Of a stretch of 42,311 nt of DNA, positions 24,333-33,525 are shown piece after piece. Both the position numbers and the translations under genes were made by a program. The notes under the pieces were generated by a model that worked only from the letters and a program-made list of their open reading frames with translations, was not told the origin of the DNA and did no database searches. This DNA comes from an uncultured Mailhella sp. (GTDB lineage Bacteria > Desulfobacterota > Desulfovibrionia > Desulfovibrionales > Desulfovibrionaceae), in NCBI RefSeq assembly GCF_944324995.1, contig NZ_CALUYL010000026.1, positions 1 to 42,311 of the forward strand, given 5' to 3'. Position 1 is the stretch's first letter, and each line of letters opens with the position of its first letter.

Positions 24333-25166
24333 TCAGAGTGACAAATACTTTTCCAGACACATCTTCAGACTCGACCGCCAGTGCGGAATGGACAGTCCAA
24401 AGTCCTTTTTAATTTTTGCCTTGTTAAGTACGCTGTAGGCCGGGCGGGCTGCGCGGGTCGGATATTCGGCGCTTTCGATGGGGCGCACGGCGCAGGAAAG
24501 GCCCGACTCTTCCATAATGGCGCAGGCAAAGTCGTACCAGCTGGCCACGCCTTCATTGCTGTAATGATAGATTTCCTTCATGCCGGGCCTGATCTGCGGC
24601 AGCACGGCAACAATGGAGGCGGCGAGATCGGCGGCATAGGTGGGCGTTCCCACCTGATCGAACACCACGCCGAGGCTCTCGCGCTGAGCGCCCAGGCGGC
24701 GCATGGTCTTCACAAAGTTGTTGCCGAAGCTCGAATACACCCACGAGGTGCGGATGACGATTGCCGTGTCTGCTTCACGAAGCGCGGCCTCTTCTCCTGC
24801 CAGTTTGGTGCGTCCGTATACGGAAACCGGATTCGGCGCATCACTCTCCCGATAGGGGAGATGTGCCGTGCCGTCGAACACGTAGTCCGTGGAAATCTGA
24901 ATGATGTTACGCCCGTAGCGAGCCAGAAGCTCAGGACCCACGCGGTTCGCACGGTCGGCGGCCTCGGCGTCGTCTTCGGCTTTGTCCACGGCGGTATAGG
25001 CCGCACAATTGATGACTGCATCAAATTTCCGCGCCGCAAAGAATGCCGAAACCGCGGCTTCATCGGTAATGTCGAGCTCGGCGCGGCCAGCGTATTCGGC
25101 CCGGTCGCCGAGAAGAAGACGCAGTTCCTGACCGAGCTGACCATTGGCTCCCGTGACTAGAAACAT
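24333..25166 (-). CDS. rmlD: dTDP-4-dehydrorhamnose reductase
   Basis: Last enzyme of dTDP-L-rhamnose synthesis, reducing dTDP-4-keto-L-rhamnose with NAD(P)H. The 277-residue protein begins MFLVTGANGQLGQEL (dinucleotide-binding), has VINCAAYTAVDKAEDDAEAA, IIQISTDYVFDG and the catalytic Tyr-x3-Lys in VYGRTKLAGEE. Its start overlaps the rmlC end by 10 bp, indicating translational coupling. Confidence 0.97.
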   Translation of the reverse strand: MFLVTGANGQLGQELRLLLGDRAEYAGRAELDITDEAAVSAFFAARKFDAVINCAAYTAVDKAEDDAEAADRANRVGPELLARYGRNIIQISTDYVFDGTAHLPYRESDAPNPVSVYGRTKLAGEEAALREADTAIVIRTSWVYSSFGNNFVKTMRRLGAQRESLGVVFDQVGTPTYAADLAASIVAVLPQIRPGMKEIYHYSNEGVASWYDFACAIMEESGLSCAVRPIESAEYPTRAARPAYSVLNKAKIKKDFGLSIPHWRSSLKMCLEKYLSL

Positions 25167-25705
25167 GTTTCAAACTCCGCGAAGTACGGATGCAGCTTGT
25201 CCTTGTCCGACGTGAGGGCGCGGGACATGTCGATGCGCCAGTCGATGGCAAGCGTGGGGTCGTCGAAGCGAATGCCGCCCTCGGATTCCTTGCAGTACAG
25301 GTTGTCGCACTTGTAGGCGAACACCGCGGTTTCGCTGAGCACGGAAAAGCCGTGGGCAAAGCCGCGGGGAATCATGAGCTGACGGTTGTTTTCCGCGGAG
25401 AGCTCCACGGCCACATGCTGCCCGTAGGTGGGAGAAGCGCGGCGGATGTCCACGGCCACGTCGAGCACCGTGCCCTTAAGCACGCGCACGAGCTTGGCCT
25501 GCGCGTGTTCGCCCTTCTGAAAATGCAGTCCGCGCACCGTGCCATAGCAGGATTTCGACTGATTGTCCTGCACGAAATCATAGTGAAGTCCCGCCGCCTC
25601 GAACGCCGCCCTGCTGTAGCTTTCAAAAAAGTAGCCGCGCGCGTCCGTGAAAATGCGGGGTTCGATGATGTACACGCCCTCGATGGCGGTTTTAATAAAG
25701 TTCAT
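25157..25705 (-). CDS. rmlC: dTDP-4-dehydrorhamnose 3,5-epimerase
   Basis: Third pathway enzyme, a cupin that epimerises C3 and C5 of dTDP-4-keto-6-deoxyglucose. The 182-residue protein has the family's IEGVYIIEPRIFTDARGYFFESY start, the catalytic-histidine block VRGLHFQKGEHAQAKLVRV, and the YKCDNLYCKESEGGIRFDDP ending. It overlaps rmlA by 14 bp and rmlD by 10 bp, so the three are one tightly packed unit. Confidence 0.97.
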   Translation of the reverse strand: MNFIKTAIEGVYIIEPRIFTDARGYFFESYSRAAFEAAGLHYDFVQDNQSKSCYGTVRGLHFQKGEHAQAKLVRVLKGTVLDVAVDIRRASPTYGQHVAVELSAENNRQLMIPRGFAHGFSVLSETAVFAYKCDNLYCKESEGGIRFDDPTLAIDWRIDMSRALTSDKDKLHPYFAEFETCF

Positions 25706-26579
25706 GTCGCTCCTCCAGAACCTTCATGAGATATTCGCGGTAGGCTCCCTTCTTCATGTCGTTGATGAGCGCTTCCATCTGTGACTCATCGATGAAGCCC
25801 TTGGCAAAGGCGATTTCCTCCACGCAGGCGATTTTGAGTCCCTGCCGCTTTTCGATGACCTGCATGAAGTGGGTGGCGTCGGCCAGGGAATCCGGCGTGC
25901 CCGCATCAAGCCACACGATGCCGCGGCCCATGGGCACCACGCTCATGCGGCCTTCCTTGAGATACATGTTGTTAAGATCCGTAATTTCGAGCTCCCCGCG
26001 CGGGGACGGCGTCAGGTTGGCGGCCTTTTCACACACGTCCGGCGGATAGAAATACAGCCCCACGGAGGCATAGTTCGATTTGGGATGCTCGGGCTTTTCC
26101 TCGATGCTGAGGGCCCTGCGGTTCTCGTCGAACTCCACCACGCCGAAGCGTTCGGGATCGGAAACATGATAGGCGAAGATCGTGGCCCGCGTGCCCATAT
26201 TCTGCTTCACGGTGCGGCGATAGATCTTCATCTGATGGCCCATGTAAAAGATGTTGTCGCCGAGAATGAGGCACACGTCGTCGCCGGCAGCGAAGTCGGC
26301 GCCGAGGGTGAAGGCCTCGGCTATGCCCCTGGGCTCGGGCTGCACCTTGTAGGAAAGCTTCAGGCCGAGCTGCGAACCATCGCCGAGCAGGCGCTCGATG
26401 TTCGGGGTGTCCTGCGGCGTGGAGATGATGAGGATTTCCCGAATGTCAAACAGCATCAGCGTGGAGAGCGGATAATAGATCATCGGCTTGTCGTACACGG
26501 GCAGAAGCTGCTTTGACGTGATGCGTGTAAGCGGGTAGAGCCTCGTGCCGCTGCCTCCGGCGAGAAGTATGCCTTTCAT
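25692..26579 (-). CDS. rmlA: Glucose-1-phosphate thymidylyltransferase
   Basis: First and usually feedback-inhibited enzyme of dTDP-rhamnose synthesis, joining dTTP and glucose-1-phosphate. The 295-residue protein begins MKGILLAGGSGTRLYPLT (nucleotide-binding loop), has KPMIYYPLSTLML, CLILGDNIFYMGH with the metal-binding Asp, FGVVEFDENRRALSIEEKP and IVWLDAGTPDSLADAT. Length is normal for the long-form enzyme. It is the first gene of the polysaccharide operon; an AGGA site precedes it, with a likely -10 box about 24-29 bp upstream of the ATG. Confidence 0.97.
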   Translation of the reverse strand: MKGILLAGGSGTRLYPLTRITSKQLLPVYDKPMIYYPLSTLMLFDIREILIISTPQDTPNIERLLGDGSQLGLKLSYKVQPEPRGIAEAFTLGADFAAGDDVCLILGDNIFYMGHQMKIYRRTVKQNMGTRATIFAYHVSDPERFGVVEFDENRRALSIEEKPEHPKSNYASVGLYFYPPDVCEKAANLTPSPRGELEITDLNNMYLKEGRMSVVPMGRGIVWLDAGTPDSLADATHFMQVIEKRQGLKIACVEEIAFAKGFIDESQMEALINDMKKGAYREYLMKVLEERHELY

Positions 26580-26602
26580 GTCTTTTCCTGGTTCATCATC
26601 GT

Positions 26603-26631
26603 ATTATACTTACGGAACGAAGCGTTGTGCC
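26603..26631 (-). promoter_or_regulatory. Predicted promoter of the rml operon
   Basis: On the minus strand a perfect TATAAT (26603-26608) lies about 24 bp before the rmlA ATG, with a weak -35 (GGCACA, three of six) 17 bp further upstream. The leader would be very short. The flanking DNA upstream is AT-rich. Confidence 0.5.
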
Positions 26632-26639
26632 CCATTCAC

Positions 26640-28165
26640 AAAACTGCCTCTGCCACTCTGCATAACTGACAGTATGATTTTAATCATTTTTTATTTTATG
26701 AAAAATTTATTTTAATTAATAATTTCAATAAGATATTTTATAATATGTTTGTTTTTACTCTTAGTTTTAACTGTCAGTTGTCTTAATCGCTTAATTCATA
26801 CGGAAAGACAAGTCGTTTCTTGGCACACTCTCTCCCGGCAGGGCGCTCTTCGGGGGGCAAAATCCACCGCGTTTCCGCTCGTTGTTTCCTGGTCTGTTCG
26901 ACAGCGTCAATTATTTGAATTAACAATATAAAAATAATAATTCCGGGGAGAATCTTCACTTCCCAAAAGGCCGAATCCATCCCCCTCATGTTCTGGAGGC
27001 CTGGGCCGACATATTACATCTTCGGTCATTAAAAAATTTTTTGTCAGTACGACTGACAGCATGATATATCGAGAAGTCTTCCCTTCGTCGAGGCCGAGAC
27101 GTCTGCGCCGAGGTCGCGCCAGAGCCCGAAATCGGCTCTCCGTCCTGCCTGCCACGCGCCCTGTTTGCATGCCCACCTTTTCCCCATAGACGCAGCATGC
27201 CGCTCGGTGGGGAGACACGGCAGCTTCGCCCTCGCTGTTCCCGGTTCCGACGTTTTTCCCTCCACCATGCCCCGAAGCCGCGCCCAGCGTCCGATCGTTC
27301 GGCAGCCTTTTCGGAAAATTCCTGCCCCGGAACGATTGCATCCGAACGCTTCCCGGCGTATCATTAAACGCATAACCTTGGAAAAACCCCTGCCGGGTCG
27401 GGTTCGTGACGCCGATTCCTCCTGCCGCGTTGCCGAGCCCGGCCCGTCCGGGAGAATTGCGGTCGCCCTGCCCTTCCCTCCGCACGCAGGAAGATGCCGT
27501 GAGGGACGAACACAGCTCCGGTTATTGCTCTCCCAACCACAGGGATGGAAACTTCACGACGTCGAGCTCCGCTGAACGCAGGACGACGCTCCCCCGGCCG
27601 CAGAGGGAAAGGTCGTGAAAGTGCGAGCTTCACAACCGGCAAAGCCCCCCCAAAAAAAGCACAGAAAGAGGCCGGAACGCACGTCGGTTCGGAGTGTACG
27701 AAAACATGCTTGCTCACCCTCGTGAGGGATGCCGAACACGTCCCCGCGAAGCTTCCCCGGTCGCATGCGCCCCATCCCTCACTCCGCGTCTTCCCGCCGT
27801 TCCCTCGACTTCAGAAAATCCCCAGCTTTCGCGCCGTTGCCGGAATTTCCCCGGCCGCGTCCCGCACTGACATCCAGGTTCCGCTTCTCCATGCCGAGCA
27901 CCCCGCGCCTCTTTTGTGGAATCCGGCGCGCTGCGCGTCTGCTCTCCCCGCCTCCCGCTCCACATCAGCATCCCAGATGCCTGCCCGATTCTCCTCCGTC
28001 GGCGAACACCCCCAAAAGACACAGCGTCCCTCGCTCCTCCCTCCCCCAAGAGCACGATATTCCTGAACACTTTCCCCGGCCCGCCGTCCCACGCGCTCCC
28101 GTCACGCGCCCATCTTCTGCGCCCCGCGACTCCCTCTGATTTTTTCCGCAACATCCGCGTTTCCC
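26640..28165. other. 1.5 kb intergenic stretch without a supported gene
   Basis: AT-rich from 26640 to about 27060, then GC-rich. At about 27032-27048 there is a short inverted repeat TGTCAG-tacga-CTGACA beside an AAAAAATTTTTT run, which could terminate minus-strand transcription. From about 27720 to 28140 the + strand is strongly pyrimidine-biased. Frames of up to about 190 codons occur on the minus strand but have no ribosome binding site or recognisable domain. A decayed gene cannot be excluded. Confidence 0.45.
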
Positions 28166-28167
28166 TC

Positions 28168-28196
28168 TTGACCCTATAGTCAGTAGAGGGTCTATG
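28168..28196 (+). promoter_or_regulatory. Possible promoter/operator upstream of the MBL hydrolase
   Basis: TTGACC (28168-28173) could be a -35 with a weak TCTATG -10 at 17-bp spacing. Overlapping it is the perfect inverted repeat GACCCT-11-AGGGTC (28170-28192), a plausible regulator site. It lies about 230 bp before the start codon, so it would imply a long leader. Confidence 0.35.
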
Positions 28197-28421
28197 TCTG
28201 AAAACAGCCTCTCGCTCTCGCCGAGTCGCCGCGGCCGAGATTCATCGGCATTACGCGGACACATCGACGGTAAGCTGGGCCGCTCTGCGGGAGCGCTCTG
28301 TCGGGGGCACGCCGAACGGATCTACCTGCGGAGTTCCGCAGAATACGCCGATCAGCAAGGCCCGACGACGCGCCGCCTTTTCCTTTTGACGGCACCATTT
28401 CGACAGCACAAGGAGAACATC

Positions 28422-29210
28422 ATGAAGATTCAGCAGATACGAAACGCCACGCTGCGCATCGAATACGCAGGCAAGACCTTTCTCACGGATCCCTGGCTCA
28501 TGGGCAAGGGCACGATGGGCACGTTCCGCTCGCTCGGCAACAAGTTCCGCTGCGAGCCGGAAAAGCTGGACATTCCCATGCCCATGACCGAGCTGCCCAT
28601 GCCCCCGGAAGACGTGCTCAGGGGCGTGGACGCCTACATCTGCACCCACGTGCATCCCGATCACATCGACATGTCGCCGGACGGCGCCATCGGCGGCAGC
28701 CTCGACAAGAACATTCCCGTGTTCGTGCAGAGCATGGAAGACGCGCATGCCTTCGTGCGTTCCGGCTTCACGGAAGTGACGGTCATGTATGAAAACAGCG
28801 AATTTGAGGGCGTGCATCTGGTGAAGGTTCCGGCCAGACACGGCACCAAGATTCCGTGCGGCCCGTCCTGCGGCGTGATGCTTCATCATCCCGCCGAAAA
28901 GACGCTGTATCTGGCGGGCGACACCATCTGGTACGACGCCGTGGAAAAGAACATCCGCACGTGGAATCCGGGAGTCATCGTGGTGAACGCCTGCGCGGCC
29001 GTGCTGCTCGACGAAGGACGCCTCATCATGGACGACGCCGACGTGGAAAAGACGGTGCTTGCCGCCGACGGCGCTCCCGTGGTGGTGAGCCACATGGACG
29101 CCGTGGCGCACGCGACCATCTCGCGGCCGGAAATGAAAAAGCGCCTCACGGAACGCGGCGTGTGGGACAAGGTGATCATGCCGGACGACGGCGAAACGCT
29201 GACGTTCTGA
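28422..29210 (+). CDS. Metallo-beta-lactamase-fold hydrolase (UlaG-like)
   Basis: A 262-residue metal-dependent hydrolase. The metal-binding motif His76-x-His78-x-Asp80-His81 appears in AYICTHVHPDHIDM, with further ligands likely in VPARHGT and LYLAGDTIWYD. The N-terminus IRNATLRIEYAGKTFLTDPWL and the overall length resemble the UlaG/YtnP-like group of MBL proteins, which includes L-ascorbate-6-phosphate lactonase, but the substrate cannot be deduced. AAGGAG lies six bases before the ATG at 28422, which is much better than upstream in-frame starts. It is probably transcribed alone. Confidence 0.9.
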   Translation: MKIQQIRNATLRIEYAGKTFLTDPWLMGKGTMGTFRSLGNKFRCEPEKLDIPMPMTELPMPPEDVLRGVDAYICTHVHPDHIDMSPDGAIGGSLDKNIPVFVQSMEDAHAFVRSGFTEVTVMYENSEFEGVHLVKVPARHGTKIPCGPSCGVMLHHPAEKTLYLAGDTIWYDAVEKNIRTWNPGVIVVNACAAVLLDEGRLIMDDADVEKTVLAADGAPVVVSHMDAVAHATISRPEMKKRLTERGVWDKVIMPDDGETLTF

Positions 29211-29971
29211 TGACTGACGACGCCCGGACCGGACACGGTTCGGGCAGCCGCCATGCGCGGGATGGCAGTCGCCCGGCGGCCCGACGACCGCGTGGCGGAC
29301 GTCAGTTCCCCGGCCTTTCCATGCCAAAGGCGCGGCGCAGACTCCCAGGAGCCGAAACAGAGCCCGCCTCTCCCATGACGGACGAGCGGCGGCCAGCGAC
29401 CGAGGAGCAAAGGCAGCGGCCCGGCCGTTCCGGATTCAGCGGCCCTGCGCAGACGCGGAATTTCTCATGACCCTCGCGCGACCGCCAGTCGGCAAAAGGC
29501 TGCCTCTCCGATGACCGGCAACGGCCCGCCCGGCAGGAAGCGTCCGGCCGTCTCATGACGCCTGCCCGAAGCCCGACTGACGCCCGACCGGCAACCAGCG
29601 CCGCAGGGACGACGAGACGGCAAGGGCCCGTGCGCTCCGAGTGAGGGGAACCACGGGCCCCGAGGAAGAAGACGGGCTCCCAAAAGGACGGACGAACAGG
29701 CCGGAACTCACGAACGGAATACAACACACATCCCCGGGGTGACGCGCTCCGGGGATGTTTCATGTCCGGCGGACGGCACGCCCGCGCATCTCTGCCCGTT
29801 ACGCGTAAAGAACGAAGGGGCCGTGAACACCTAAGCCCCATCCCGGCGATCTGCGACCTCTCGGGCATCTCTCTCGTGCGTTCCTCCGCTTCATGCGGTT
29901 CCTGCGTCTGCAACAGGACGGCAGAAAAACCGACTTTCCGACGGTCAGCAGTCACACGAACGCTTCCGTCT
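29211..29971. other. GC-rich spacer with one strong hairpin
   Basis: No supported gene. A perfect 10-bp stem ACATCCCCGG / CCGGGGATGT (29728-29737 and 29749-29758) with an 11-base loop is followed by TTTC on the + strand and could be a terminator, though it lies over 500 bp beyond the MBL gene. Frames on either strand are Arg/Pro-rich and lack start signals. Confidence 0.5.
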
Positions 29972-30000
29972 GATGTTATTTTCGTATAACATCATAACAT
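29972..30000. promoter_or_regulatory. Inverted-repeat operator upstream of the type I R-M operon
   Basis: GATGTTAT-tttcgt-ATAACATC (29972-29993) is a perfect 8-bp inverted repeat followed at once by a third half site ATAACAT (29994-30000), in an AT-rich island about 160 bp before hsdM. The arrangement suggests a regulator site or promoter region for the operon; no regulator gene is next to it. Confidence 0.5.
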
Positions 30001-30160
30001 AAAAATGATTTTTTACCAAAATCCGCACGCCGTACCTCAACGGAAATTCCGCTTTCCTCCCCCGGAACGTATTTGAAAAAATCCCGGCCCGCTGCTATTC
30101 TTGCCCATTCAGTTGAACAACGTTTCCGCAAACTCTGCGGGGACATGGACGGGAGAGCGT

Positions 30161-31732
30161 ATGGCCGACAACAAAAAGGAACAGGAACGGGCGGAACTGC
30201 ACCGCGTCATCTGGAACATTGCCAACGAGCTGCGCGGAAGCGTGGACGGATGGGACTTCAAGCAGTACGTCCTCGGCATGCTCTTCTATCGCTACATTTC
30301 GGAAAATCTTGCCGACTACATCAATCGGGGAGAGTGGGAAGCCGGAAACAAGAATTTCGACTACGTGATGCTCTCCGATGCCAAAGCGGAAAGCATACGG
30401 GAAGAAATGGTGAACACCAAGGGTTTCTTCATTCTGCCCAGCGAACTTTTCCAGAACGTGAGCCGTTACGCGGCCATGGACGACAACCTGAACGAAACGC
30501 TGGAAAAAGCCTTCCGGCATATTGAAGGTTCCGCCTCAGGCCACGACAGCGAAGACGACTTCAAGGGACTGTTCGACGACATCGACGTGAACAGCAAGAA
30601 GCTCGGCGACACGGTGCCGAAGCGCAACGAAAAACTCGTGAAACTGCTGCACAGCATAGGCGATCTGAAGCTCGGCAACTATCAGAACAACACCATAGAC
30701 GCCTTCGGCGACGCCTACGAATACCTCATGGGCATGTACGCCTCCAACGCAGGCAAGTCCGGCGGCGAATACTACACGCCGCAGGAAGTGTCGGAACTGC
30801 TCACCCGCATCACGCTGGTGGGCAGAACCGAGGTCAACAAGGTATATGATCCGGCCTGCGGTTCGGGCTCCCTGCTGCTCAAGTTCGCCAAGATTCTCGG
30901 CAGGGACAAGGTAAGGCAGGGCTTTTTCGGGCAGGAAATCAACATCACCACCTACAACCTGTGCCGCATCAACATGTTCCTGCACGACATCGAATACGAC
31001 AAGTTCGACATCGCCCTCGGGGACACGCTCACGGAGCCGCAGCACTGGGACGACGAACCCTTTGAGGCCATTGTTTCCAATCCGCCCTACTCCATCAAGT
31101 GGGAAGGGGAAGACAATCCGCTGCTCATCAACGATCCGCGCTTTGCGCCCGCCGGGGTTCTGGCTCCCAAGTCCAAGGCCGATCTCGCCTTCATCATGCA
31201 CTCGCTTTCCTGGCTGGCCACAAACGGCACGGCGGCCATCGTCTGCTTTCCCGGCGTCATGTACCGCGGCGGCAAGGAAAAGAAGATTCGCCAGTACCTC
31301 ATCGACAACAACTTCGTGGACTGCGTCATTCAGCTCCCCGCCAATCTCTTTTTCGGCACCAGCATCGCCACCTGCATCATGGTGCTGAAAAAATCCAAAA
31401 AGGAAAACAGCACCCTGTTCATCGACGCTTCCGCCCAGTGCGTGAAGGTGACGAACGCCAACAAGCTGACCGACGATAACATTCAGAACATTCTCGACGC
31501 GTACACGGCCCGCAAGGACGCAGAGCATGTGGCCAGACTGGTTCCCAATGACGAGATAGCCGCGCAGGACTACAATCTTTCCGTGAGCACCTATGTGGAG
31601 CAGGAAGACACGCGGGAAGTCATCGACATCCGCAAGCTGAACGAGGAACTCACGCAGATTGTGGCCAGAGAGCAGGAGCTTCGGCGGCAGATCGACGCCA
31701 TCATCGCCGAGATTGAAGGGGATAACCGGTGA
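30161..31732 (+). CDS. hsdM: Type I restriction-modification methyltransferase subunit
   Basis: HsdM methylates adenine at sites chosen by HsdS and is needed for the restriction complex. The 523-residue protein has the N-terminal helical domain ([28 protein letters not shown]), motif I Tyr229-Asp-Pro-Ala-Cys-Gly-Ser-Gly (S-adenosylmethionine) and the catalytic Asn307-Pro-Pro-Tyr310 in [13 protein letters not shown] coiled C-terminus ([23 protein letters not shown]) would contact HsdS. GGAG lies 5 bases before the ATG at 30161; a longer frame from 30101 has no site. Its stop overlaps the Fic start by four bases. Confidence 0.97.
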   Translation: MADNKKEQERAELHRVIWNIANELRGSVDGWDFKQYVLGMLFYRYISENLADYINRGEWEAGNKNFDYVMLSDAKAESIREEMVNTKGFFILPSELFQNVSRYAAMDDNLNETLEKAFRHIEGSASGHDSEDDFKGLFDDIDVNSKKLGDTVPKRNEKLVKLLHSIGDLKLGNYQNNTIDAFGDAYEYLMGMYASNAGKSGGEYYTPQEVSELLTRITLVGRTEVNKVYDPACGSGSLLLKFAKILGRDKVRQGFFGQEINITTYNLCRINMFLHDIEYDKFDIALGDTLTEPQHWDDEPFEAIVSNPPYSIKWEGEDNPLLINDPRFAPAGVLAPKSKADLAFIMHSLSWLATNGTAAIVCFPGVMYRGGKEKKIRQYLIDNNFVDCVIQLPANLFFGTSIATCIMVLKKSKKENSTLFIDASAQCVKVTNANKLTDDNIQNILDAYTARKDAEHVARLVPNDEIAAQDYNLSVSTYVEQEDTREVIDIRKLNEELTQIVAREQELRRQIDAIIAEIEGDNR

Positions 31733-32271
31733 ACATCGACGAAATGAGCCTTCAAAACGCCCGGCGTCTTTTTGAATCCGGCGACATCGACCGCATGGAA
31801 GTGGGTACGACCCGCGGCCTGCAACAGATACACGAATATCTTTTCGACGGCCTTTACGACTTTGCCGGGCAGATTCGGGAAGTGAACATTGCCAAGGGAA
31901 ACTTCCGTTTCGCCCACAATCTGTACCTCAAGGCGGCGCTTGCGGCCATAGAAAACATGCCGGAGGGCACGTTTGAGGAAATCATTGCCAAGTATGTGGA
32001 AATGAACGTCGCCCATCCCTTCATGGAAGGCAACGGCCGCGCCACGCGCATATGGCTCGACATGATGCTGAAAAAACATCTCCGGCAGGTGGTAAACTGG
32101 CAGAACGTGGACAAAACGCTCTACCTTCAGGCCATGGAACGCAGCCCCGTCAACGACCTGGAACTCCGCGCCCTTCTCCAACCGAACCTGACCGACAGAA
32201 CCGACGACAGGGAAGTCATCTTCAAAGGCATTGAGCAGTCCTATTTTTACGAAGGGTACATCAAGGGATAG
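31729..32271 (+). CDS. Fic-family protein AMPylase, class III (self-inhibited)
   Basis: A 180-residue Fic protein starting at GTG 31729, overlapping the hsdM stop (GTGA). Fic enzymes transfer AMP or other phosphate-containing groups to protein hydroxyls. The complete active-site motif His96-Pro-Phe-Met-Glu-Gly-Asn-Gly-Arg104 is present, followed by [12 protein letters not shown]. The C-terminal helix contains Ser171-x3-Glu175-Gly176 (SYFYEG), which matches the inhibitory (S/T)xxxE(G/N) motif; its C-terminal position defines class III, in which the enzyme inhibits itself, often released on dilution or autoAMPylation. Being between hsdM and hsdS suggests it regulates or protects the restriction system, or acts as a toxin. 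The target is unknown. Confidence 0.93.
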   Translation: MNIDEMSLQNARRLFESGDIDRMEVGTTRGLQQIHEYLFDGLYDFAGQIREVNIAKGNFRFAHNLYLKAALAAIENMPEGTFEEIIAKYVEMNVAHPFMEGNGRATRIWLDMMLKKHLRQVVNWQNVDKTLYLQAMERSPVNDLELRALLQPNLTDRTDDREVIFKGIEQSYFYEGYIKG

Positions 32272-32274
32272 ATC

Positions 32275-33525
32275 ATGAAAAACGTTTCCTGCAAACAAGG
32301 CTCTCTTCTGGATATGCCGCCACTTGAAAAAAAGACTCCTCCCCTGCCCGACATGAAAAAACGAATGAGCAAACTGGAAAGACTCATAGAAGAGCTCTGC
32401 CCTAACGGGGTGGAGTATAAAACAATAGATGACTGTATCAAAAAGATTGATAATATAAAATGGAAAAATGAAGAGTCTCTATTTCAATATATAGATTTGT
32501 CTTCGGTTGACAGGGAGACACATAAAATTATTGAAACCACAGAAATAAATAAAGATAGTGCTCCAAGCAGAGCCCAGCAGATAGTTAAATCTGGAGATAT
32601 TCTATTCGGTACGACACGACCACTTTTAAAAAGATATTGTCAAATTGATGAGACTTATCACAATCAGATTTGCAGCACAGGATTCTGTGTTCTTCGTCCT
32701 GATCTTTCTATAATAAATGCAAGATGGTTATATCATATAGTTTCTTCATTCACTTTTATGGACTATGTTGAAAAACATCAGCAAGGAGCAAGCTATCCAT
32801 CAATATCTGATTCTGATATAAAGAAATATAAAATTCCCGTTCCTCCTCTTCCTGTTCAGAAAGAAATTGTGATGATACTGGATATATTTTCAGAACTCAT
32901 TTCTGAACTTAATTTAGAGCTAAACAAAAGGAAGAGTCAATATAAATATTACATCAATAAATTGCTTACTTTTTCACAGCCGATTCCATTTGAACATTTA
33001 AAAGAACATATTATACTCAGAGACAATGAGAGAAAACCAGTAACAAAGAAAGATCGAATTTCAGGATGTTATCCTTATTATGGAGCAAATGGTATACAAG
33101 ATTATGTTGGAAATTTTATCTTTGATGGAACATTTTTATTGGTAGGAGAAGATGGAAGCGTTATTACAGAAAATGGAGCTCCAATATTAAATTGGGCAGT
33201 TGGTAAAATTTGGGTAAATAACCATGCACATATTTTAAGTGAAAAAAAAGGAACACTACTAAGATATCTTTATTATGCACTACAATGTGTAAATATCAGC
33301 TCTGTAGTAAGAGGTACTCCTCCAAAACTAAACCAACAAAATCTTAATAATATTAAGATTCCCGTTCCTCCCCTTGAAGAACAGAAACGCATCGTCTCCA
33401 TTCTCGACCGCTTCGACACTCTGTGCAACGATCTCTCCAGCGGTCTGCCCGCCGAAATAGAGGCCAGAAAAAAACAATACGAATACTATCGCGACAAGCT
33501 TCTTACCTTCAAGGAGGCAAAATGA
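32275..33525 (+). CDS. hsdS: Type I restriction-modification specificity subunit
   Basis: HsdS reads the bipartite DNA target for methylation and cutting. The 416-residue protein has two target-recognition domains, each ending in a conserved spacer: IPVPPLPVQKEIVMILDIF...KYYINKLLTF and IPVPPLEEQKRIVSILDRF...EYYRDKLLTF. The sequence MSKLERLIEELCPNGVEYK is the usual start, so the first 30 residues may be an extension and an ATG at 32365 is an alternative. DNA coding both recognition domains (about 32410-33360) is AT-rich whereas the ends are GC-rich like hsdM and hsdR, a mosaic pattern expected from domain shuffling. The gap to fic is 3 bp; the overlap with hsdR is 4 bp. Confidence 0.95.
   Translation: MKNVSCKQGSLLDMPPLEKKTPPLPDMKKRMSKLERLIEELCPNGVEYKTIDDCIKKIDNIKWKNEESLFQYIDLSSVDRETHKIIETTEINKDSAPSRAQQIVKSGDILFGTTRPLLKRYCQIDETYHNQICSTGFCVLRPDLSIINARWLYHIVSSFTFMDYVEKHQQGASYPSISDSDIKKYKIPVPPLPVQKEIVMILDIFSELISELNLELNKRKSQYKYYINKLLTFSQPIPFEHLKEHIILRDNERKPVTKKDRISGCYPYYGANGIQDYVGNFIFDGTFLLVGEDGSVITENGAPILNWAVGKIWVNNHAHILSEKKGTLLRYLYYALQCVNISSVVRGTPPKLNQQNLNNIKIPVPPLEEQKRIVSILDRFDTLCNDLSSGLPAEIEARKKQYEYYRDKLLTFKEAK

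Noticed and set aside
26907-27485. 192-codon minus-strand frame upstream of rmlA
   Set aside because: No ribosome binding site, mixed composition crossing an AT/GC boundary, and no recognisable domain.
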